From Simmondsia chinensis (taxonomy: Eukaryota; Streptophyta; Magnoliopsida; Caryophyllales; Simmondsiaceae), in the NCBI GenBank assembly GCA_018398585.1, contig JAGTTD010000002.1, forward strand, positions 29,132,186 to 29,196,185: 64,000 bases of DNA, given 5' to 3'. The stretch's first letter is position 1. Each line of letters begins with the position of its first letter. This document shows, piece by piece, positions 21,547-32,325 of the stretch. The notes below the pieces were generated by a model, which was not told where the DNA came from, ran no database searches, and was given only the letters and a program-made list of their open reading frames with translations. Position numbers and translations under genes: made by a program.

Positions 21547-22269
21547 ACTGGTATGCTGCTAAGCTCAATTAGGCACATGAAGAGGTTGCACAAGCCTTCG
21601 ATATTGGACATGTTCTGTTTTGGTTCTTTAACATGCATCACAGCTCTAGACAAAGGCATCCACAACCTTCTTAGCTCCTGCCTAGCTGAAGTACTGCTTG
21701 AGCCTCTTGTAAGTGCCATCTATACCAGAATGGCCCCCCTAAGCTGAAGAGTGAAATGCCTGAATGATCTGCTTCCTCAGATTGGTAGAGGTGCCCACAT
21801 AAATCTTCCTCTTGATTCTCATAATTCCATTTATTATTGTACAGGCAGCAACACAATTTGAAGCAAATTTGTCTCCCTCATAGCTCTTGTAGATCTCTTC
21901 CATCCATTCAGGCAAGGCATAGGAAATAGCTAAGCAAGACCCTTATGTTTCTTCCACCAATCTTCGAGAAAGAGCATATGCTATAATGTTTTCTTTCCCT
22001 TTATGATAGTCAATGGAATAGCTGAGTCCAAGCATCCTCATTAGCCCCTTTCCCTGGACTCTCGTGGTGATCTTCTGTTCAAGTAAGTATTTGAGACTCT
22101 GATGATATGTCCTCATGATGAAATGATGCCCTTCTAGATAATGTCTTCATTTCTGCATAACTAACAGTATTGCCAAGTACTCTTTTTCATAAATGGAAAG
22201 CGGTTGGTTTTTGGGACTAAGGCCCTGACTAATGAAGGCTATTAATCTTCCTTGTTGAGAGAGCACTGC
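21547..22269 (-). pseudogene. G2 RNase H and integrase zinc region, broken
   Basis: In mixed frames the minus strand reads L-S-I-Y-E-K-E-Y-L-A-I-L, Y-L-E-G-H-H-F and S-L-K-Y-L-L-E-Q-K (RNase H), then G-K-E-N-I and the tether. Next come the H2C2-like G-G-H-S-G and C-D-A-C strings (about 21600-21760). The Asp of the usual R-T-D-H-Q motif reads as Tyr. Stops interrupt several times. Confidence 0.72.
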
Positions 22270-23239
22270 TCAAACTCCCAAGCTGCTAGCATCTGTTTCC
22301 AGAACAAAAGGTTGCTTAAAATCTGTCATGATGAGCACATACGCTGAACACATAGCAATCTTAAGCCTGTCAAAAGCTTCCTGAGCATTTTTTGACCATA
22401 CAAAAGCATCATTCTTCAACAGATTAGTGAGAGGTTTGGCTAATACTCCATATCCAGCAATAAATTTACGGTAGTAGCCTGTTAACCCAAAGAATCCCCT
22501 TAATTGCTTGAGATTATGAGAAACAGGCCATTCTCTCATGGCCTGAACCTTGTTAGGATCAGTAGCAACTCCCTCCTTTAAGACAATGTGTCCAGAATAC
22601 TCCACTTGAGCCTGTACAAAAGAACACTTAGCAAGCTTGGCAAACAACTGATTCTGATGCATGATCTGAAAGATTTGTCTCAAGTTATTGATATGAGCTT
22701 CAAGTGAGGGGCTGTAGACCAAGATATCATTTTAAGAAAACCAGCATAAATAGACTGAGGTGGGCATTGAACATAGAATTCATCACAGCTTGGAATGTAA
22801 CAGGAGCATTGGTCAAGCCAAAAGGCATGACCACAAATTCATAGTGGCCATGGTGAATTCTGAAGGCTGTCTTTTGAATATCTTCATCTCTCACTCTAAT
22901 CTGATGATAGCCTTGCCTTAAATCAAGCTTAGAATAGTGTTGAGATCCCCTCAAATCATCTAGCAGATCATCAATGACAGGTGTGGGGAACCCATCTTTG
23001 ATTGCGAGAGAATTCAGGCACCTGTAATCCACACACATGCAAGCTGACCCATCTTTCTTCTTTACCAAGATCACCGGGGAAGCAAATGGGCTTTGGCTGG
23101 GCATGATGTAGCTTGTCCTCAACAATTCTTCCACCTGACTCACAATTTCGCTCTTCTGTAAGTGAGGGTACTTGTAAGGCCTCAAGTTCACTAGATTAGA
23201 GTGAGCCTTGAGGGGAATAGCATAATCTAGGGACCTCAA
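22270..23239 (-). pseudogene. G2 reverse transcriptase, frameshifted at the active site
   Basis: The first part (22727-23239) contains P-F-A-S-P-V-I-L-V-K-K-K-D-G, C-V-D-Y-R-x-L-N, K-L-D-L-R-Q-G-Y-H-Q-I-R and V-M-P-F-G-L-T-N-A-P. The second part (22270-22722) has V-E-Y-S-G-H-I-V, W-P-V and L-R-G-F-F-G-L-T-G-Y-Y-R-K-F. The break between them (22722-22735) falls exactly on the F/Y-x-D-D active site: the sequence gives F-L-K then a stop, which fits a one-base insertion plus loss of the first Asp. The enzyme cannot work. Confidence 0.85.
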
Positions 23240-23384
23240 GGAACTTGGCTAAGCAAATATGTCTTCAAATTCTAATAGTAGCTGCTTAATACGAGGGTCT
23301 GTGACCTCTGTCTTTTCTTCTGTATCAGCTGTGATGGAAAACAACTGACCCATCCACTAACAATCACCCTTCTTCAACAGTTTT

Positions 23385-23837
23385 TCAAATTTTCTCCCAT
23401 TCATCAGCTGTAGTTGCCTTTTCCATGATTCCTTGCAACACTACCCTTTGCCCTTCCTTCTCAAAAGAGTTAGATAGCTGTGCAAAATCAAAGACTAAAG
23501 GACTAATTAACATCATCCAATCAGCCCCTAATACCATATCGTAGCCTCCCAGTTTGAGAACTCTGAAGTCATACTCAAATGGATGTCCCTGCATACTCCA
23601 ACTGAACTCCTTACACTTCATTTGTGTGTTCATCAAATTGCCATCTGCTATAGTGATAGCTAAGGGGCTGGTTTTGATCATCTCATGTCCTACTTGCTTG
23701 ACAATTGCTGGATCAACAAAATTGTGTGTGCTACCACTATCTATCAAAATCAACATATGTTTGTGTCCGACATCCCCTTTTACTCTAATAGTATTGTGGG
23801 ACCCACTGCTGATAAGAGCCTTGACTGAAATTTCCAT
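23385..23837 (-). pseudogene. G2 aspartic protease
   Basis: Open for 150 codons with an intact active site D-S-G-S-T-H-N-F and later I-A-D-G and M-V-L-G-A-D-W-M. It cleaves the Gag-Pol polyprotein. The domain itself seems undamaged, but it is cut off from gag by a stop near 23890 and from RT by stops in 23240-23384. Confidence 0.82.
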
Positions 23838-23891
23838 CTCATCATAATCCCATTCACTAGAGTCATCATCCTGCTGCTCCTCAACTTCGTC

Positions 23892-24737
23892 TTAATCATA
23901 TTGGACCTCAATTCCCTCACCAGAATCAGTGCCAGTGATAGCCATTAGTGATTTGGGATTGAATTTATGTCCAAAAAAGTATTTCTGATTAAACCTAAAG
24001 CACAACCTCTGATTCTTTTTCTCATCAACATTTGAAGCTCTAGGTACATGGCAAGAATTTCCCTGCTGCACAGAAGGAGAAGGTCCTGATTTAGTCTTAG
24101 GAGCCTCTGAACCACCTAAGACTGTGGCCTCCATCAGCTTAGCCTTAGAGAAGGCTTGAGTTAATGTACCAGGATTTAGAGCTTTAACCAAGTTTTTGAT
24201 TATTGGTTTAATCCCACTAATAAAACTCGATATATAATAGGATTCACTTGCACCAGGACAAACAGTTAACATTCTAGCACGCAAGTTCTCAAAACAAGTC
24301 ATATAATCCCTTACAGAAGCTGTTTGAGCAAGTTTATTGAAGTGATCAATCATCTCCCCCAGATCTTCTTCACCATACCTCTCACAAAGTACATTAACAA
24401 AATCATCCCAAGATAACCCAGGGTTGCTATGAATCAAACTATAATACCAGGCCTCATGTTCACTTGGAAGATAAACTGCAGCCAATTCTACCTTCTCCAC
24501 ATCATCTATGTGACAAAATCGAAAGTACCTTGCACAACGTCTGATCCATGACTGTGGATGCTTTCCATCAAAGGGCTCTATCTCCACCCAAGGTTTCCTG
24601 GGTCCTTGAGTCCTTCCTCTAGTAGATCCCTGCTCACTGGTTCCAGAAGAGTGAAGGGAAATAGGATATGGTGGTCGATCATGTTGGCTAGCAGCTGATA
24701 GCAATCCACCTCCGGCCGGTTGTTGCTGGCAATCCAT
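23892..24737 (-). pseudogene. G2 Gag, nearly whole, knuckle damaged
   Basis: 281 codons. After a Ser/Gly/Thr-rich start come W-V-E-I-E-P-F-D-G-K and W-I-R-R-C-A-R-Y-F, V-E-L-A-A-V-Y-L and W-D-D-F, and S-V-R-D-Y-M-T-C-F: the retrotransposon Gag core. The nucleocapsid at the end reads C-F-R-F-N-Q-K-Y-F-F-G-H-K-F, so two of the three Cys of C-x2-C..G-H-x-C are Phe. RNA binding is probably lost. Codons upstream to 24969 may be the original N-terminus, now with a stop. Confidence 0.82.
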
Positions 24738-25015
24738 TTGCTACTGTAAGCCCTCAATTCAAGCTTCAATTAACTGAGAATGTTGATCCAACCTCTCAGC
24801 TATCCTCTGATCTAGAGTTTACTACATTTGCACAAACATTCCTTGCATCTGTAACCTCAATTGCCCAAATTGATTGATCTCACCCCCCTCGTGAGGATTA
24901 GCTCCCACAGCAGCAGTATAATTGGGATGAGCAGTAGCAGCACCAGAACGGGTAGTTACTTAAGCCATTAGAACTAATTTCTTGCGTAGAGCCAGATAAA
25001 TCAAACATAGCCAAT

Positions 25016-25032
25016 TAGGCTATGATACCAAA
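25016..25032 (-). promoter_or_regulatory. G2 primer-binding site, Met-tRNA type
   Basis: The minus strand reads TTTGGTATCATAGCC after the LTR end, one change from TGGTATCAGAGCC. Primes minus-strand DNA synthesis. Confidence 0.75.
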
Positions 25033-25361
25033 TGTTATAATTCAAGATTAAACTTGAATTATAACTTGAATTTAGAGTTGAGATGAGAGAAAGAAGGGAA
25101 AAGGAGATGAGAATTATAGAAAACATTGAGATGAGAGGATAAGAGTTGTTTAATTTACATTGAATGAATCCTCTTTACACACTAAGTACTCTATATACAC
25201 TAATTGAAAGATAGCTAAATAACATAGAACCCACACACTACTCATGTCCATTTCCCGCCAAATATCAAGAATAACTAACAATAATCCACTCTAAGCCTTA
25301 TCCTTACTTTAATAAGAAAAATACATCAAAATCACTATAAGAATCCTCTTCGGTCATGACA
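25033..25361 (-). repeat. G2 5' LTR (right)
   Basis: 329 bp, TGTTATAATT to CATGACA. Paired with 20154-20481. Confidence 0.9.
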
Positions 25362-25920
25362 TTAGACCTTACTTATAGTACACCAAAGTAACTAACGCTC
25401 CATACACAAGTCCAAAATACCCTCAGGATTTAGGGTCGTGGTTCAAACAGTATAACGTGAATTACTCATCTCTGATAGTAGTAGAGAAACAAGTGACCCC
25501 CATGGTCTAACTCAGTGTGATAATCTTATTAAACATACCAACCCAACACTTTTGGATCTCCAACCACATGACCAAGACAAGTCATCTAAAGTGTTAGGTC
25601 ATGGTCGTAATAGAAAAGTAGTCTAAGCTCATCGTGGACCATGAGTTATTCAAATAACATTCCATACCATTTGTTCCAAGTCTATCTGTGGGTAAATCTC
25701 ATTATCCACTTAGAACAAACATGTAAAATATAATATAAGGACTTCGTCCATCGCATGGACAATACTTAAGAGAAAATCACATGCAATATATAAGCTCACT
25801 TTACACAAATTCAATTAAAAAGTGACTGGAGCTTCAATTTTATTCATAAATAAAATAACAATACAAAATAAATTTGGATTTCAGGACACTATTCCTGACA
25901 ATCTTCCACTTGTCCTAAAT

Positions 25921-26633
25921 CCAATTTACTGTATACCTCATACCCATCCCCTCTAAATGTGACTCAAAAATCTTCTAAGTCGGAGTCTTTATAAAAGGAT
26001 CTTATGGCTCGTTTCTATCTTTAAGATGGCCAACTCACCCTTCTCCACATAGTCTGTAATGAGGTGGTACTTCCTTTCAATGTGCTTGGACGTCTTATGT
26101 CTTCTAGGCTCTTTAGAATTAGCCACTGCACCCGAGTTATCATAAAAGACCGTAACTGGTGTTAGACCATCTCTAACAACCTCAAGATCTAACCGGAACG
26201 TTATCAGCCAACATGCCTCCTTTGCAGCTTTTGAAGCTGCAACTTACTCGGCCTTCATAGTGGAGTCAGCAATACAAGACTGCTTAACACTCCTCCAACT
26301 GATGGCTCCCCCTCTAAGGGTAAAGATATATCCAGATGTCGAACGTCTGGCATCTCTATCTGACTGGAAGTCTGAATCAGTATAGCCATCTGGAGCCAGC
26401 TTGTCACTTTGAAAAATCAGGATATAGTCTCTAGTTCTTCTCAAGTACTTAAGAATATGCTTCACTGCCACCCAGTGCATCGGACCTGGATTAGACCTAT
26501 ATCTGGTTACCATACCAAAAGCATACCAACTATCTAGTCTCATGCACAACGTGGCATACATGAGGCTTCCCATAGCTGAAGCATATGAAACATTCCTCAT
26601 CTGCTCCTCCTCTTGAGGTGTCTTAAGACATTG
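25921..26633 (-). pseudogene. B internal 2 RNase H, broken
   Basis: Segment 26244-26600 reads G-S-L-M-Y-A-T-L-C-M-R-L-D (end of RT), R-Y-x-S-N-P-G-P-M-H-W, L-K-Y-L-R-R-T-R-D-Y, Y-T-D-S-D-F-Q-S-D and T-S-G-Y-I-F. The distal half (25921-26243) is homologous to 13805-14155 but interrupted. Here the Y-T-D-S-D-F-Q-S-D block is well preserved, unlike in internal 1. Confidence 0.8.
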
Positions 26634-27313
26634 CTATAAAGAAAGAGGGACTGCGTGCTTGAAAGGTAAAAGCCCTTTCTTAGAGTCCTCCATGCGATAC
26701 CTTGACAACATCTTGTCAAAATAAGTGGCCTGAGAAAGACCCAGCATCCTACTTTTACGATCTCGTAAAAGCTTGATCCCAGGAATATAGATGGCTTCTC
26801 CTAAATCTTTCATATCGAATTGACTTGACAACCAAATCTGTATGGCCGATAACACCCCTACATCATTCCTAATGAGTAGTATATCATCGACATATAACAC
26901 TAAGAAAGTCACTACTTTCTCTCGATGTCGTTTGTACATGCATGGTTCGTGAACCCATAGCTCAAAACCATAGACTTAATTGTATCATTGAATCTAATAT
27001 TCCATGAGTGTGATGTTTGTTTTAGTCTATCTATGTACTTCTTCATTTTGCATGCCATATGCTTCTGATTCTTGCCAATGAAACCATCTGGTTGCACCAT
27101 ATAGATGTCTTCTTCAAGACAACCATTCAGAAAGGCAGTCTTGACATCCATTTGCCAAATCTCATAATCATAATGAGCTGCAATGGATATGAGTATCCTT
27201 ATAGAATTTAGCATGGCTACTGGTGAGAAGGTCTCATCATAACCGATCCCTTCCTTTTGTGCAAAACCCTTAGCAATTAGCCTTGCCTTGAAGGTCTCAA
27301 CCTTCTCATCCAC
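26634..27313 (-). pseudogene. B internal 2 reverse transcriptase, two frames
   Basis: 27313-26912 has K-A-R-L-I-A-K-G-F-A-Q-K-E-G-I-G-Y-D, T-F-S-P-V-A, W-Q-M-D-V-K-T-A-F-L-N-G and Q-P-D-G-F. 26939-26634 has the intact active site L-Y-V-D-D-I-L-L (26883-26894) and D-M-K-D-L-G-E. A frameshift at about 26912-26939 disrupts the join. The residues look better kept than in internal 1, but the polyprotein is not continuous. Confidence 0.82.
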
Positions 27314-28203
27314 TCCTCTTTTCCTCTTGTAGACCCATTTATGGGTTTAATGACAACAGGCGTCTCTACAAGTTCCCATACCTAATTAGAATACGTAGAC
27401 CCTACCTCAAATTTCATTGCTAAGACCCATTGGTCAGCATCCTTGTCTTTGATTGTCGCATTGTAGCTGAGAGAATCAGATTCAATGTCACAATCAACCA
27501 TTAAGACTCCCGCCATGAACCTGTCAGGTGCCCTGACAATCCTCACTACACCTAGGCTCTCGCGTACCTGGAATAGTCTCGACCCTATTATTAGGTGCAC
27601 CTAAACCACCCACTGTGTCATTTTCTATTAATTCCTCTAACACTACTCTGCTTTTGCTTTTGTAGTCTACTACAAAATCCTCCTCTAAATATTTTACATT
27701 TGTACTTACAAAAACCTTTTGATTAGAAGGACTGTAGAAAAGGCCACCCCTTATTCCATTGGGATAACCAACAAACATGCACACCTCCATCCTTGATTCC
27801 AGCTTGTCAGGATTCTTTTTTAACACATGCGCTGCGCAGCCCCAAATACGAAGGTACCCTAGACTTGGCTTTCGCGCAGTCCATAATTCCGCAGGTGTCT
27901 TAGGAACTGACTTAGATGGAACTAAGTCAAGAAGATATGCTGCTGTCTATAAAGCATGATCCCAAAAAGAGATTGGTAGAGAAGCATGACTCATCATGGA
28001 CCTTACCATCTCTAACAATATCCTATTCCTTGCAACACCATTCTGCACGGTATACCCAGAGCAGAAAGTTGGGATCTAATCCCATTTGCAGTTAGGAAAT
28101 GCAGAGAATCACCTAAAAGATATTCACCACCTCGATCTAATCAAAGTGACTTAACCTGTTCACCTAATTGCTTTTCAACTTCAGCTTTGTACTCTTTGAA
28201 CTT
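27314..28203 (-). pseudogene. B internal 2 integrase C-terminus and linker, broken
   Basis: 27524-27826 reads E-V-C-M-F-V-G-Y-P-N-G and G-L-F-Y-S-P-S-N-Q-K-V-F-V-S-T-N, the typical region after the integrase core. 27382-27600 reads R-I-V-R-A-P-D-R-F and K-D-K-D-A-D-Q-W. The end of the integrase core (about 28010-28200) is in broken frames with a damaged Q-N-G-x-A-x-R-K motif. Confidence 0.7.
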
Positions 28204-28509
28204 TTAAAAAGAGTCCGACTTATGTCTCATTAGGTAAACATATCCATATCTTGAGTAATCATTAGTGAATGTAATGAAATACTCATATCCACCTCTTGCT
28301 TGAACATTCATTGGTCCACATACATCTGTGTGAACCAGCTCTAGCAAGTCACCAACCCTGTTGCCTTTACTCTTAAAGACAGACTTGGTCATCTTACCTT
28401 CTATGCAGGATTCGTAGATTGATAATGACTTCAAGTCCAAAGGTTCTATCGGTCCATCTTTTACTAATCTTTGGATCCTGTTCGAATTAATGTGACCTAA
28501 TCGTTGGTG
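28204..28509 (-). pseudogene. B internal 2 GAG-pre-integrase end and integrase start
   Basis: Reads E-S-C-I-E-G-K (one Cys of the zinc region), then L-E-L-V-H-T-D-V-C-G-P-M (first catalytic Asp), then F-I-T-F-T-N-D-Y-S-R-Y-G-Y-V. The frame ends at a stop near 28204, before the second Asp. Confidence 0.78.
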
Positions 28510-28941
28510 CTATGTGGAAGCAAAATCTATTTCAGGTTGTTTTCTCTTAGGAGATTGAACAAGTGAGCTTGTGTTAGATTCATTTAAACAAATATCAGAG
28601 TTTTGATCAGGAAATAGCATGATGAGACCGTCCACGCTTTTACCTTTGTAAATAAACAATTTACTTCTCATAATAAATAGTTCAGAACAAAAATCCAATG
28701 AATTACCATTATCCACCAGGCGAGAGACATAAATCAAATTTCTGCGCAATGCGGGTACAAATAAGCAGTATTTCGAAAACAAAACTCTACCACTAAAGAC
28801 TAGGCTAACATCTCCTACTCCTAAGAGTGCTATTGGTGTACCATCTCCAACCGGCAGGTACAATTCCTTATCATATAGTCTCCTGGTTAACTCATGCCCT
28901 TGTAAGATATTACAAACATGGTCCGTTGAACCTGAGTCCAC
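28510..28941 (-). pseudogene. B internal 2 aspartic protease
   Basis: The active site is intact: M-D-S-G-S-T-D-H-V-C at the start. V-G-D-G-T, V-P-A-L-R-R-N-L-I and S-L-V-Q-S-P-K-R follow. The Met is an internal residue, since family members have a Val or Trp-Cys before the Asp. A stop occurs just upstream in the codon before it. Confidence 0.8.
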
Positions 28942-28944
28942 ACA

Positions 28945-29151
28945 CTAGAAACCTGGTGGACTCTTAACTGCGCATGACTCAACTAAGTGAGATATCAACA
29001 TATCTTCACTTGATGGCTTAGCAGTCTTTGCAGGAAGAGAAGCTAAGTACTTAGTGCCGTTTCTTTTCCAGTGGCCAGTAAATCCCTTGTTAGTGATAAC
29101 TAAGTCCAAGTTGTTTTTTTCAGGTGAAGTAATTTGGTTTAGATAAGGCAT
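28945..29151 (-). pseudogene. B internal 2 nucleocapsid remnant
   Basis: Reads M-P-Y-L-N-Q-I-T-S-P-E-K-N, then G-H-W-K-R-N-G-T-K-Y-L-A-S-L. The knuckle has His but the last Cys is Gly and the first two Cys are absent. The Met is at the same place as the upstream ATG in the other two copies and could be the translation start of a capsid-less polyprotein. Confidence 0.65.
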
Positions 29152-30500
29152 TATCTTTTAGAATTGAATGAAGTGCACTAGTCGTAGCCATTCAAAAACA
29201 CTGTAAATACAAACAATCGTTTAACTATCTCATATGAGTCATGTACAATGCAGTGATATATATTCTTTTATTTTAGCACACACAATACGTTAGATGTCCA
29301 CAAAATTGTACCATCATGGATACAGTGATGACCCAAACACACTACTTTTTACTCCCCGGCAGCGGGTCGCACGAAGCTAGTTGGGGTGACAACTATTTAC
29401 AATTAACCTGATTTTCTTGTAACTCTTACTAAACATGGTTAACTCACCATTTTACCTTAGTGTCTAATAGAACACAACAGAGCTCCTCGGGGAGGCTGAT
29501 ACATCATGCTAGTTAAGTGTAAACCATTACCTAAACCTCCATTCAAATACACGTAATACTCCATGGCAGCATGGTCGCATTGCTTCTTTGCACTTTTATT
29601 TATTCTACAAGAAGTCTAACACTGTAAACTACAAACCGACATCCTCCGCAGGGAGGTCTATTGATTTACTATATTGCTAGACTGGTAATGGAGACCATGA
29701 GGTTACAACAATTGAAACCTCGCTCCCACTTGATTTTTATAACTAGTGGTTTTTAACTAACTTGCATTTACAACCTAAATTATTACATAATCCCCTTTAG
29801 AATCTTATTCTAAATTTATTCAATAAAATTAATTAATTTTACTTTAAAAATTAGTGCCATAGATTATCTCATAACCTATTCCTTAGAATCCCATTGTAAA
29901 ACTAAATAAATTAAATTAATGAATTTATTATTATTTTTTAAATTTAAACTTGCTGACGTCAGCACCACGTTAGCGCTGACGTCAGCCCTGATCTGCTAAT
30001 GTCAGTGGCTGACGTCGTCAGAATTTTTTAATTTTTTTTAATTTCAAATTAAAATAATTTAATTTAAAGTAAATAATTAAATCTAATCTCATTAGATTAA
30101 TTTTATCCGATTTCATCATCTAATCTCATTAGACTAATCTTATCTGATTTTACAAATCTCAACCAAACGATCATTGTCTCATAATGAGGATCATGTAATC
30201 CCGAATTTATAGGTTGTTATATATGAATTAACGATTAATTCTCTAATGATTTAGACAATTTAAATCGTCAGTATAAACAACCTAGTTAACTATTAAATCT
30301 TTTAACCGATTTAAACAATTTAAATCGATACTTTAAATAACCTAGTTAACTATTAACTCCTTTAATGGTTTAAACAATTTAAATCACTAATTCAAACAAG
30401 TTTTTCCTTATTACTAAAATCTCTATTTTATTAAATCGTATATCTATTTATTTTGATCTTATTATACCTATTTTTGTATATTATGAATGTAATCAGAGGC
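29152..30500 (-). other. B internal 2 leader without Gag capsid
   Basis: AT-rich, colinear with 17041-18423, and without any capsid-like open frame. Contains the GACGTC patch at 29945-30020 and two degenerate TAGAAT..ATTCTA-type units (near 29798 and 29883). The open frames are short chance frames. Confidence 0.7.
29945..30020 (-). promoter_or_regulatory. TGACGTCA-type cluster in B internal 2 leader
   Basis: Contains CTGACGTCAGC (twice), CCACGTTAG and GGCTGACGTCGTCAG within 76 bp. The palindrome TGACGTCA is a known binding site for plant bZIP factors (as-1/TGA type). Function here is inference from motif density and from conservation in three copies. Confidence 0.5.
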
Positions 30501-30516
30501 TGGCTCTGGTACTAAT
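30501..30516 (-). promoter_or_regulatory. Primer-binding site of array B internal 2
   Basis: The minus strand reads ATTAGTACCAGAGCC next to LTR3, close to the Met-tRNA site TTGGTATCAGAGCC. Confidence 0.65.
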
Positions 30517-32027
30517 TGTTGGAAAAATATGACTTTTGTTGAAAAATAAACTATGATGCCGACTATTGGGTTCACAGTTCTCAACTACGGTCATAACAAT
30601 AGGCACCTATTAGAGCACTTAGAGTAGGGGACTCTTCTCTCTACCTAAAAGCCCCCGGTTGGAGAGCCACGCTTCATGACACCTCATGTGCCAGAGTTCC
30701 TGAAAATAGGTTTATCTCTATAAACCCTTTGCCCTAATACTGATTTTTTGGACGAATTTAAAAAATTCTCCCTAATTTGAATCATGCGGATTATCACCTA
30801 GGATTTTTTTTTCTTTGTTGCCCACATGTAAAAATTCATCTTATTTATTTTAATTTTCCAAAATTATTTTATTTTATAATTCTTAATTTTTATTCATCTC
30901 ATGAATAATATTTGGCAAAATTAAATTTACTCACCTCATGAATAAATTTATTCATCTCATAAATTCTTTAATATTTTGCCGATAGCAATAAATACAGAGG
31001 CTTGTGCAGTTGCCTCAAGGACAATTTAAATGTAGCACCAAATGGGTTAAATTAATCGTTTCATGAAATAATTTAATTACTATTTAATGAGACTTAATTC
31101 CATTAAATAAATCTCGCTGCACTCCAGACTTAACCTATTTATTCGACGTCTCCTCAATAGATTGTATTGATGACAACAACCATTCCACTAGATGTCCATG
31201 ACAAAAATAAGTATAACTACTACCATTATCCTTCTCACAGCTTCTCCATTAGTTACCGACTTGCCCTTCATTTAATAATTAGTTTACACTTGAACATATT
31301 CATAGTGTAACTTCCAAATGCCAAACATTTGGAATACTTGGGCCAAAGATTCTGAACTATTCAAATATTTGCGAATCAACTAAGGGGACATCAGTATTTC
31401 ATAAGAGACTGTAGCTTCCCTATTGAATACCTGATCGTTGTCACACTTCACACCACTACCGAATGTACTTGGGAATTCAATCATGCGTTTAGACCTTACT
31501 TATAGTACACCAAAGTAACTAACTCTCCGTGCACAAGTCCAGAATACTCTCAGGATTTAGAGTCGTCGTTCAAACAGTACAACGTAAATCACTCATCTCC
31601 GATATTAGTCTAGAAATAAGTAACCCACATAGTCCAACTCAGTGTGTTAATCTTATTAAACATACCAACCCAACACTTTTGGATGTCCATCCACATGACC
31701 TGGACAAGTCATCTTAAGTGTTAGGTCATGGCCTTAATGGACAAGTAGTCCAAGCTCATTGTTGACCGCAAGTTATGCAAATAACATTCCGTACCATTTG
31801 TTCCAAGTCTATATATGGGTAACTCTCATTATCCACTTAGAACAAACATGTGAAATGTAATCTGAGGACTCCGTCCATCTCATGGACAACACTTAAAAGA
31901 AAATCACATGCAGTATATATGCTCACTTTACCCAAATTCAATTAGGAAACGACTGGAATTGCAATTTTATTCATAAATAAATTAATATTACAAAATAAAT
32001 TTGGATTTCAGTACAGTATTTCTAACA
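30517..32027 (-). repeat. Array B LTR3 with about 720-bp deletion
   Basis: 1511 bp, against 2.23-2.25 kb for LTR1 and LTR2. The join at about 30770-30780 fuses the AATTCTCCCTAATTT block with the TTTGAATCATGCGG block; in LTR1 these lie at about 11812 and 12525. The deleted part includes the TATA box. Since the array is minus-strand, this is the promoter-bearing 5' LTR of the whole array. Confidence 0.85.
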
Positions 32028-32032
32028 GTTAT

Positions 32033-32311
32033 AGCCGTAGCATACAAGTGGTCCAAACTTTTCTTTGACAATCCATACCATTTGTTCCAAGTCTATCTGT
32101 GGGATAATATCATAAACTACTTAGAACAAACATGCAAATTGTAGTTTGAGGACTACCCCCATATCATAGTTGTTTTCAAAAAGAAAATCATATGCAATAT
32201 AAATCCTCGCTTACACAAATTTAACAAGGAAACGACTGGAACTTTAATTTTATTCTTTAATAAAATAATATTGATATAATAAATCTAGATTTTAGGACAC
32301 TATTCCTAACA
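32033..32311 (-). repeat. Element A left (3') LTR, second part
   Basis: Continues the LTR from 11556 after array B and its duplication GTTAT (32028-32032), and ends CCTAACA at 32311. Aligns to 38730-39020 of the right LTR. Confidence 0.87.
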
Positions 32312-32325
32312 ATCTCCCACTTGTT
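32312..32325 (-). promoter_or_regulatory. Element A polypurine tract
   Basis: The minus strand reads AACAAGTGGGAGAT next to the LTR, the same as in array B. Confidence 0.7.

Larger units (their letters stand above)
20154..25361 (-). mobile_element. Ty3/gypsy chromovirus G2 (Reina-like), 5.2 kb
   Basis: Complete structure: LTRs at 20154-20481 and 25033-25361 (about 25 differences by eye over 329 bp), TG..(C/T)A ends, a primer-binding site beside the right LTR and a polypurine tract beside the left LTR. Target duplication is TTAAA (20149-20153) and TTAGA (25362-25366), one mismatch. Domain order is gag, protease, RT, RNase H, integrase, chromodomain remnant. Small size, short LTRs and a chromodomain suggest the Reina lineage; this is inference. 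All enzyme regions have stops or shifts. It is inserted in the middle LTR of array B. Confidence 0.9.
18439..25900 (-). repeat. Array B LTR2 (middle), split by G2
   Basis: Parts 18439-20153 and 25367-25900 align to LTR1 and together give about 2249 bp. It serves as the 5' LTR for internal 1 and the 3' LTR for internal 2. G2 sits upstream of the TATA-like box in the transcription sense, that is, in U3. A TATA-like box is at 19167-19179. Confidence 0.87.
11557..32027 (-). mobile_element. Ty1/copia array B: three LTRs, two internal regions
   Basis: Order on the plus coordinate: LTR1 (11557-13790), internal 1 (13791-18438), LTR2 (18439-25900, split by G2), internal 2 (25901-30516), LTR3 (30517-32027). 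All units are minus-strand. A perfect 5-bp duplication GTTAT lies at 11552-11556 and 32028-32032, and the LTR of element A continues directly on both sides. The whole array therefore behaves as one insertion later duplicated, most simply by unequal crossing-over between LTRs of sister or homologous copies. Both internal regions lack a capsid domain and have several stops. LTR1 and LTR2 are about 2.23-2.25 kb; LTR3 carries a deletion of about 720 bp. Confidence 0.88.

Noticed and set aside
20723..25000. G2 as an endogenous pararetrovirus
   Set aside because: It has LTRs, a target duplication, an integrase and a chromodomain remnant, which identify a Ty3/gypsy chromovirus; no movement or coat protein signals were seen.
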